Positions 58,617 to 64,000 of a stretch of 64,000 nucleotides of DNA are shown here, piece by piece. A model generated the notes under the pieces. The model was given only the letters and a program-made list of their open reading frames with translations, made no database searches and had not been told where the DNA came from. Location of the stretch: assembly GCF_017312405.1 (NCBI RefSeq), contig NZ_BLTG01000016.1, positions 1 through 64,000 of the forward strand, read 5' to 3'. This DNA comes from Mycobacterium sp. PO1. Lineage in GTDB: Bacteria > Actinomycetota > Actinomycetes > Mycobacteriales > Mycobacteriaceae. The position numbers and the translations under genes are program-made. Numbering within the stretch: the stretch's first letter is position 1; every line of letters starts with the position of its first letter.

Positions 58617-59855
58617 ATGGCGCGATCAGCTGAGCACCACGCGCAGAACTGGGATCTGCGGCACGAGGACTTCAACGATCCGAATGCCCCGGACCTGCTG
58701 TACGACGTCTACGCGGTGATGCGGGAACGCTGCCCGTTCGCCCACACCGACACCCCCTTCCTCAGCGACGTCCCCGGCGGCGCCTGGGTGGCGACGCGAT
58801 ACGCCGACTGCCTGCGGATCGCCCAAGACTGGGAACACTTCTCCAGCAATCCGGCCGCCGGTTCGGCCGACCACGTCGTCGGCGATCTGGTGGTCATGGT
58901 GGACCCGCCGCGGCAGCAACAGTTGCGCAAGATCCTCAACCCGTACTTCTCCCCCGCGCGGATGAAGGCGCTGCGGTCCCAGATCGCCGCCGAAACCGAC
59001 TTGCTCATCGACGGTTTCATTGCCGATGGCGCCGGCGATCTGGCTCACGTCGCCTGGCGTCAGCCGGGGATAGTGCTGTTCAAGTACCTGATCGGGATAC
59101 CCACCGAGGAGATCGGAGTCTGTTTCGAGCTGACCGACACCGCGCTCAACGGTACGGCGGAACGAGAACGGATGGCGGCCTGGGCCGGCCTCTATCAACG
59201 TGTCGACGCGCTCGTCACGACGCGCTCCCGCGAGCCCGCCGGCGACGACATGATCGACGTACTGCTGCGCGGCGAGATCGACGGCGAAAGGCTCGCGCAC
59301 GTCGATGTCGTCGGAAACGCGATGCTCCTCGTGCAGGCCGGACTCGAGACCACGGCCAACGCCATGTCTTTCGCCTTCCACCATCTGGCCACCCACCCCG
59401 GGGAGCGCGATCGGATGATCGCCGAACCCGACCTGGCGCCCCGCGCGGTGGAGGAGATGATCCGCTACGCCGGTTCGATCCACGGCCTGCATCGAACCGT
59501 CGTCAAGGACGTCGAGGTCAACGGCCACACCTTCCGTCGCGGCGAGACGGTGGTGGTGAACTTCGCCGCCGCCAACCGCGACGAGAGCGTTTTTCCCGGA
59601 GCCGACCGCTGCATCCTCGACCGTCACGACAACCGACACCTCGGATTCGGCGCGGGCGTGCACCGATGTCTCGGCTCCAACCTGGCCCGCCTGGAATTCC
59701 AGGTCGGGGTGGAACGGGTCCTGCACCGGATACCGGACTTCGCCCTGCAGCCCGGCTCCGCACCCGAATTCCACGGGAACTCGATCACCCGCGGGTTCCG
59801 TTCGATTCCGGTCGTTTTCACGCCACCACGCCGTAGCGTCTGTGGCGTCGAATAG
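58617..59855 (+). CDS. Cytochrome P450
   Basis: 412 aa. Heme-binding FGAGVHRCLGSNLARLEF (axial Cys about 350), I-helix AGLETTANA (about 238-246), ExxR in EEMIRY (about 279-284). A soluble bacterial class I P450 that needs separate ferredoxin and reductase, not found beside it. ATG 2 nt after the stop of the single-helix gene. Belongs to the same transcript by spacing, so it probably oxidises the same substrate as the neighbouring membrane system (inference). Confidence 0.95.
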   Translation: MARSAEHHAQNWDLRHEDFNDPNAPDLLYDVYAVMRERCPFAHTDTPFLSDVPGGAWVATRYADCLRIAQDWEHFSSNPAAGSADHVVGDLVVMVDPPRQQQLRKILNPYFSPARMKALRSQIAAETDLLIDGFIADGAGDLAHVAWRQPGIVLFKYLIGIPTEEIGVCFELTDTALNGTAERERMAAWAGLYQRVDALVTTRSREPAGDDMIDVLLRGEIDGERLAHVDVVGNAMLLVQAGLETTANAMSFAFHHLATHPGERDRMIAEPDLAPRAVEEMIRYAGSIHGLHRTVVKDVEVNGHTFRRGETVVVNFAAANRDESVFPGADRCILDRHDNRHLGFGAGVHRCLGSNLARLEFQVGVERVLHRIPDFALQPGSAPEFHGNSITRGFRSIPVVFTPPRRSVCGVE

Positions 59856-59868
59856 AGACAGGGAAGCA

Positions 59869-60927
59869 ATGTCGGACAAGACCTACCGCGTGATCCAGTG
59901 GATGACCGGAGACGTCGGCCAGGCCGGCATCCGGCATTTCGCCGACTGCTCGACGTTCGAGCTCGTCGGCGTCCTGGTCCACAGCAAGGACAAGGTCGGC
60001 AAGGACGCCGGCGAGATCGCGGGGATCGAACCGATCGGCGTGATCGCCACCGATGACGTGGACGCGGTGGTCGCCACCGACGCCGACTGCGTGTTCTACA
60101 CCCCGATCATCATGGACGTCGAGACGGTGTGCCGGCTACTTCGCTCCGGCAAGAACGTCGTCACCACCGCCGGGTTCTTCCATCCCACCGAGGACTTCCG
60201 CGCCGCCGGCGACCAGATCCGCGCGGCGTGTAGCGAAGGCGGCGCCTCGTTTCACGGCGGCGGGATCCATCCGGGGTACGCGGGAGACGTCCTGCCGCTC
60301 ACCCTCGCCCGGGTCATGAGCAGGATCGACACCATCCACGTCTACGAGGTGGTCGAGGTGCTGAAGGACGCCCCGCTGGACCACATCGACTGGATGGGTT
60401 TCGGCAAGGACAAGGACGCCTTCCTGAGCGAACCGACGATTCTGGGGCTCGGCCTGCCGTTCTTCGCCCAGTCGATGCACATGCTGGCCGACGGGCTCGG
60501 AGTCACGATCGACGACGTCACCGCGGCCGAGGTCGACGTCGCGGTGGCGGTGGCGGACATCGCGCACGCCGAGGGAGCGATCGCCCGCGGAACGGTCGCC
60601 GCTCAGCGCCACGAGTGGACCGCATGGGTGGACGGGCGGCCGCTGATCGTCTTCCACGCGATCTACGTCACCGGCGGTCCCGACCTGCTGGAACCGGCCT
60701 GGGATTGGGGCGACACCCGGTACCGGGTCGTCATCGACGGTGACCCGCCCACCGAGCTGACGATGCAGGGGGTGCGGCAACCCGACGGCACGATGGCCCA
60801 CCCTGGTTACCCCTGGACCGCGATGGGTGCCATCAATGCGATTCCCGACGTGTGCGATGCGCCGGCAGGCTGGCTCACCCACTTCGACCTCGGACTGGTC
60901 AAGCCGCAGGGCCTGGTGCGCACGTGA
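59869..60927 (+). CDS. DapB-fold NAD(P)-dependent oxidoreductase, second copy
   Basis: 352 aa. N-terminal Rossmann region (VIQWMTGDVGQAGIRHF, about 8-24) and the same long C-terminal domain as 5461-6552. HGGGIHPGYAGDVLPLTLAR (about 124-143) and the DWMGFGKDKDAF-type loop are shared with the mycobacterial dihydrodipicolinate-reductase-like group. ATG has a good AGGGAAG upstream. The GTG of the ERG2-like gene overlaps its stop, so these two are tightly linked. Substrate unknown. Confidence 0.85.
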   Translation: MSDKTYRVIQWMTGDVGQAGIRHFADCSTFELVGVLVHSKDKVGKDAGEIAGIEPIGVIATDDVDAVVATDADCVFYTPIIMDVETVCRLLRSGKNVVTTAGFFHPTEDFRAAGDQIRAACSEGGASFHGGGIHPGYAGDVLPLTLARVMSRIDTIHVYEVVEVLKDAPLDHIDWMGFGKDKDAFLSEPTILGLGLPFFAQSMHMLADGLGVTIDDVTAAEVDVAVAVADIAHAEGAIARGTVAAQRHEWTAWVDGRPLIVFHAIYVTGGPDLLEPAWDWGDTRYRVVIDGDPPTELTMQGVRQPDGTMAHPGYPWTAMGAINAIPDVCDAPAGWLTHFDLGLVKPQGLVRT

Positions 60928-61493
60928 GTCACCGCTTCGACCCCGATGTGCTGCAGAAGGTGGTCGAGGACGCCGCCGGCCTGCAGCTCGGCAGCCGCGA
61001 GCTGATACCCCGAACCGTGGAACTGCTCGCCGAGCAGTACCCCGACGTGATCGACCCGGCGCCGGGACGCTGGGTGGGCAGCAAAGCCGGCGGAGTCCTC
61101 GGCAAGGTGCGGTTCCTGTACTTCAGCACCCGCGAGTACTTGGTGATATTCGGCTCTCCGACTGGTACACAAGGCTTTTCCGGCCGCTACAAGCACGTGG
61201 ACATCCACAAGTTCCTGCTCGCCGGCCGGATCGACTCCTACGACCTCGAGTCCGAGGACATCGAGCCCCTGCCTGCGGTGCTGCCCGGCGGCCACACCTG
61301 CCTGCAGCGCGGACACGCGCGCGGTCTGACCATCCACCCCGGTTCCTGGCACCTCGAGTACGGCCGGGGCGCCGTCGTCACCACGCTGCCGTTCGCGATG
61401 GTAGACACGTTGGCGGTATCCCTGGAATTCGAATCGGTGCGTCGCTCGACGATCGAGTTCAGTCGGCTCATCGGGCGGCGCCGAAGGAGGTAG
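60924..61493 (+). CDS. ERG2/sigma-1-receptor family protein (sterol isomerase-like)
   Basis: 189 aa. Strong pattern match to ERG2 (sterol C8-C7 isomerase) and the sigma-1 receptor: EYLVIFGSPTGTQGFSGRY (about 72-90), LPGGHTCLQRGHARGLTIHP, SWHLEYGRGAVVTTLPFAM (about 136-154, Glu corresponding to the sigma-1 ligand-binding Glu), followed by the DTLAVSLEFES end. It lacks the N-terminal membrane anchor of the eukaryotic proteins. Family reaction: shift of a ring double bond in sterols. Mycobacteria do not make sterols in the eukaryotic way, so the role is probably in degradation or modification. GTG overlaps the upstream stop. Confidence 0.85.
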   Translation: MSHRFDPDVLQKVVEDAAGLQLGSRELIPRTVELLAEQYPDVIDPAPGRWVGSKAGGVLGKVRFLYFSTREYLVIFGSPTGTQGFSGRYKHVDIHKFLLAGRIDSYDLESEDIEPLPAVLPGGHTCLQRGHARGLTIHPGSWHLEYGRGAVVTTLPFAMVDTLAVSLEFESVRRSTIEFSRLIGRRRRR

Positions 61494-61496
61494 CTC

Positions 61497-62159
61497 ATGC
61501 GGGTCGTCATCGCCGGTGGACACGGCAAGATCGCGGTGCTCACCGAGAGACTCCTGGCCGACCGCGGCGACTCGGTCGCCGGCTTCATCCGCAACCCCGA
61601 CCACGCCGCCGACCTACAGCAGGCCGGCGCCGAACCGATCGTGGTGGACCTGGAGAGCAGCAGTGCCGACGAGGTCGCCGGACACCTGACCGGCGCCGAT
61701 GCCGTCATCTTCGCCGCCGGCGCCGGGCCGGGGAGTGGAGCGGCGCGCAAACAGACCGTCGACCACGACGCGGCCGTGCTGCTGGCCGACGCCGCCGAAG
61801 CCGCCGGGGTTCGCCGCTACGTGATGGTCTCCGCGATGGCCGCTGACGCCGCAGCGCCCGACGACGCCGGCGACGAGGTGTTCGTCACCTACCTGCGGGC
61901 CAAGGGCGCCGCCGACGACAACATCCGGGCGCGGGCAGGGCTGCAGTCCACCATCGTGCGACCCGGCCGTCTCACCGACGACCCGGCCACGGGCAGGGTT
62001 GCCGCGGGAACGGACACCGGGTACGGCAGCATCCCGCGCGCCGACGTCGCCTCAGTGCTGGTCGCCGTGCTCGACGCCCCGCAGACGGCCGGCCTGACAT
62101 TCGATGTCATCTCCGGGGACACCGGCATCACCGACGCCGTCGCCGGGCTGGGTGGCTAG
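61497..62159 (+). CDS. NAD(P)-binding protein (atypical SDR, NmrA/YwnB-like)
   Basis: 220 aa. Rossmann start RVVIAGGHGKIAVLTERLL (about 2-20), VIFAAGAGPGSG, and a conserved YVMVSAMAAD plus RPGRLTDDPATGRV. The atypical SDR group lacks the classical YxxxK; it includes reductases and redox sensors. Good AGGAGG 5-6 nt before the ATG. Probably the last gene of the 54.8-62.2 kb transcript. It ends 75 nt before the convergent SRPBCC gene. Confidence 0.85.
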   Translation: MRVVIAGGHGKIAVLTERLLADRGDSVAGFIRNPDHAADLQQAGAEPIVVDLESSSADEVAGHLTGADAVIFAAGAGPGSGAARKQTVDHDAAVLLADAAEAAGVRRYVMVSAMAADAAAPDDAGDEVFVTYLRAKGAADDNIRARAGLQSTIVRPGRLTDDPATGRVAAGTDTGYGSIPRADVASVLVAVLDAPQTAGLTFDVISGDTGITDAVAGLGG

Positions 62160-62234
62160 GCCGCTGTCAATCGGTCAGGGCCGTCAGGCTGAGTCATCTG
62201 GCGGGGCCGTCAAGAAGCGCCGTCCGGCGGGCCT

Positions 62235-62675
62235 TCAGGTGGAGGGGGCGAAGACCGCCTTGAAGCGGTTCAACGACTCCTGGATGTCGCCCTTGAGCGC
62301 CCCGGCGACCACCATCCCGATCGGGCCGAACAACGCCGGGCCGCCGAGGTGCACGTCGAACGTCACCGTCGAGCCCTCCTCGCTCGGCTTGATCTTGCCC
62401 ATCAGCTTGACCTTGACGCCGCCCTTACCATCGCCGTTGAGCGTCATCGACTCCGGCGGACGGTAGTGCACCACCGTCCAGCTCACCCGGTTCGGCATGC
62501 CCTTCACCTCGACGATCGAGTCGAGCTTGGTGCCCTTCTCGATCGTCTCGGGCAACGTCGACCGCCACACCCGGTGGATGGACAGCCACTCCCTGTACCG
62601 GGACAGATCCGACGCGCTCTCCCACGCCTGCTCAGGAGGCATCGGCACGTCGACGGAAACCGACAGTTTTGCCAT
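62235..62675 (-). CDS. SRPBCC-fold protein, Rv0910-like toxin
   Basis: 146 aa START/SRPBCC fold, nearly continuous match to what I recall of Rv0910 (KLSVSVDVPMPPEQAWESAS, EWLSIHRVWRSTLP, GKIKPSEEGSTVTFDVHLGG, MVVAGALKGDIQESLNRF). In M. tuberculosis Rv0910 was described as the toxin of an unusual toxin-antitoxin pair with Rv0909. Here the antitoxin-like gene lies 14 nt upstream in the same direction. Confidence 0.9.
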   Translation of the reverse strand: MAKLSVSVDVPMPPEQAWESASDLSRYREWLSIHRVWRSTLPETIEKGTKLDSIVEVKGMPNRVSWTVVHYRPPESMTLNGDGKGGVKVKLMGKIKPSEEGSTVTFDVHLGGPALFGPIGMVVAGALKGDIQESLNRFKAVFAPST

Positions 62676-62689
62676 GCGACGAATTGTGC

Positions 62690-62968
62690 CTAGGACGTCG
62701 GCGGGGCCGTCGGCGGGTCCTGCTTGCGGGGCGCAGCCGGTGGCGGCGAGGCAGGCGGCTCTTGACCGGAGTGCTGGTCGGGCGGCACCTGACCCTGCGC
62801 GGCGTTGTCGGCGACCGCCTTCTTGGCCGCGTCCTGCACCTTGTTCACCTGCGAGGCGTACTTGCCCTGCGTCCTTTTGTCGACAAGATCGCCCGCCTTG
62901 TCGATCGCGCTGTCCACTTTGTCGGAGTTCTTGGCGAGAAGATCCTTCGCCTTGTCCAGAAATCCCAT
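62690..62968 (-). CDS. Rv0909-like antitoxin (MT0933 family)
   Basis: 92 aa. Lys/Asp-rich helical N-terminal half (MGFLDKAKDLLAKNSDKVDS, DKAGDLVDKRTQGKYASQV) and a disordered Pro/Gln-rich tail. Matches the small antitoxin group paired with SRPBCC toxins. ATG at 62968 has a TAGGGT box 7 nt upstream, located over the ctpE stop, so the pair can be transcribed independently of ctpE. Confidence 0.88.
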   Translation of the reverse strand: MGFLDKAKDLLAKNSDKVDSAIDKAGDLVDKRTQGKYASQVNKVQDAAKKAVADNAAQGQVPPDQHSGQEPPASPPPAAPRKQDPPTAPPTS

Positions 62969-62975
62969 GGTGCCA

Positions 62976-62981
62976 ACCCTA
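62976..62981 (-). promoter_or_regulatory. Leaderless -10 box of the antitoxin gene
   Basis: Minus-strand TAGGGT (62981 to 62976) is 7 nt before the ATG at 62968 and includes the TAG stop of ctpE. Confidence 0.5.
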
Positions 62982-64000
62982 CCGCTGGCGGACCCGCCAC
63001 AACCGGCGTTGTTCCCCCAGCACCGCGCCCTGGACCCACCAGATCACCTCCACGGCGATCGCGCCCAACAGACCGATGCCCAGCGCGGTCGACGTGATCG
63101 CCACATTCGACGGGTCGAGGATGAACAGCTCGCGGGCCGCCGGGATCGAGAAGATGACCACATACGCCAGGCCTGATCCCGCCACCAGCGCGATCCGCCA
63201 CCATTCGTAGGGCCGCGCCACCACCGCCAGCACCCACAGCGCCGCGACCAGCAGCGTGATCAGCGCCGCCGTCGACGCCTGTGTCTGCTCGGTCTCGGTG
63301 GCCGCGCGCCCCTCGTAGGCCAGCAGGTACGACGTGAACGTCGCGGCACCGACGGCCAGCCCGGAAGGCAACGCGGCGGTCATCACCCGCCGGACGAAGC
63401 CGGGCCGGGCGCGTTCGTTGTTGGGGGCCAGCGAGAGGATGAAGGCGGGGATGCCGATGGTGAACCACGCCGCGATGGTGACGTGGATCGGCTGGAACGG
63501 GAACAGCAGCGGGTCGGAGCCGAACAGCTTGGCCGACAGGCCCGCGAGCCCGACCAGGATCGCGAGCAGCACCGAGTACACCGTCTTGGTCAGGAACAGA
63601 TTCGACACGCGTTCGATGTTGCCGATCACCCGCCGCCCCTCGGCGACGACATAGGGAAGCGTGGCGAACCTGTTGTCCAGCAGGACGATCTGCGCGACCG
63701 CCCGCGACGCCGAACTGCCCGAACCCATTGCCACGCCGATGTCGGCGTCCTTGAGCGCCAGCACGTCGTTGACGCCGTCGCCGGTCATCGCCACCGTGTG
63801 GCCACGCGACTGCAGGGCGTGCACCATCGCGCGTTTCTGGTCGGGCCGTACGCGCCCGAACGTGGTGTGCGACTCCAGCTCATCGGCCAACGCGGCCGGC
63901 TCCTCGGGCAGGTGGCGGGCGTCCATGCAGTCACCGTGCAGCCCCAGCGAGCCGGCCACCGCCCCGACCGATACCGCGTTGTCCCCGGAGATCACCTTGA
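62979..64000 (-). CDS. ctpE: P-type ATPase CtpE, C-terminal part
   Basis: About 340 residues of the C-terminal half; the frame stays open to the window edge. Seen: KVISGDN start region, the [20 protein letters not shown] motif (hinge of the P domain, about 72-91), [13 protein letters not shown] and several membrane helices (about 130-330). CtpE transports a divalent cation (calcium in mycobacteria) and contributes to cell-wall integrity. The phosphorylation motif DKTGT lies outside the window. With the antitoxin and toxin it keeps the Rv0908-Rv0910 order. Confidence 0.92.
   Translation of the reverse strand, partial: KVISGDNAVSVGAVAGSLGLHGDCMDARHLPEEPAALADELESHTTFGRVRPDQKRAMVHALQSRGHTVAMTGDGVNDVLALKDADIGVAMGSGSSASRAVAQIVLLDNRFATLPYVVAEGRRVIGNIERVSNLFLTKTVYSVLLAILVGLAGLSAKLFGSDPLLFPFQPIHVTIAAWFTIGIPAFILSLAPNNERARPGFVRRVMTAALPSGLAVGAATFTSYLLAYEGRAATETEQTQASTAALITLLVAALWVLAVVARPYEWWRIALVAGSGLAYVVIFSIPAARELFILDPSNVAITSTALGIGLLGAIAVEVIWWVQGAVLGEQRRLWRVRQR

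Noticed and set aside
1-64000. CRISPR array, prophage, insertion sequence or rRNA
   Set aside because: No regularly spaced repeats, transposase, integrase, phage structural gene or rRNA sequence was recognised on either strand.

Overview
This is GC-rich DNA with dense, overlapping (ATGA/GTGA) genes and many GTG starts placed 6-8 nt after a TANNNT -10 box, as in leaderless transcription. With ligD/ku, sigK/rskA, GAF-ANTAR, F420-type oxidoreductase, UsfY-like and Rv0909/Rv0910-type genes, it points to a chromosome of a fast-growing environmental Mycobacterium/Mycolicibacterium. Locus numbers of M. tuberculosis quoted below are from memory. The gene order recalls the Rv0908-Rv0938 stretch with blocks inserted and lost.

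Region by region. 0-4.6 kb: 3' end of an extended SDR, then the NHEJ genes ligD and ku with a PfkB sugar kinase between them. 4.6-6.6 kb: SDR plus DapB-fold oxidoreductase under a KstR-like operator. 6.6-7.5 kb: three tandem small secreted paralogues. 7.5-10.9 kb: a gamma-glutamylcyclotransferase/poly-gamma-glutamate hydrolase fusion and a compact sigK locus (DUF1365-sigK-rskA) with a SigK-like promoter. 10.9-18.4 kb: YbdK-type ligase, luciferase-like oxidoreductase, orphan cytochrome oxidase subunits III/IV, tRNA-Arg(CCT), haloalkane dehalogenase, UsfY-like protein behind a perfect CRP site, ZIP-like protein, hydrolase and GAF-ANTAR regulator. 18.5-28 kb: thiolase/carotenoid oxygenase/double HxlR operon, CIRCE-controlled Hsp20, GNAT, cupin, BKACE, SnoaL-like, KasA/B-like synthase and double VOC protein.

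28-48 kb is a divergent catabolic supercluster. Eleven minus-strand genes run from 41956 down to 28176 (SDR, Rieske oxygenase, Baeyer-Villiger-type monooxygenase, SDR, CoA-transferase, two large/small acyl-CoA dehydrogenase pairs, ThDP lyase-like enzyme, aldehyde dehydrogenase). Five plus-strand genes face them (beta-propeller, GntR/UTRA regulator, two acyl-CoA synthetases, SDR). The set reads as: oxygenate, oxidise to ketone, insert oxygen, activate with CoA, dehydrogenate, cleave. The substrate is unknown.

48-53 kb holds a degenerate-GGDEF/EAL protein, a small secreted protein and a molybdopterin oxidoreductase. 53.3-62.2 kb is the most unusual block: a TetR regulator and matching palindromic operators, two near-duplicate six-helix membrane proteins, two short membrane microproteins (34 and 43 aa), a VWA protein plus CbbQ/NorQ-type AAA+ ATPase, a single-helix protein, a cytochrome P450, a DapB-fold enzyme, an ERG2/sigma-1-receptor-type sterol-isomerase homologue and a NAD(P)-binding protein. 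I read it as a candidate undescribed membrane metalloenzyme system with its own AAA+/VWA maturation pair, linked to sterol- or terpenoid-like chemistry. The window ends in an SRPBCC toxin/antitoxin pair and the 5'-truncated ctpE. I saw no transposase, integrase, phage gene or CRISPR array.
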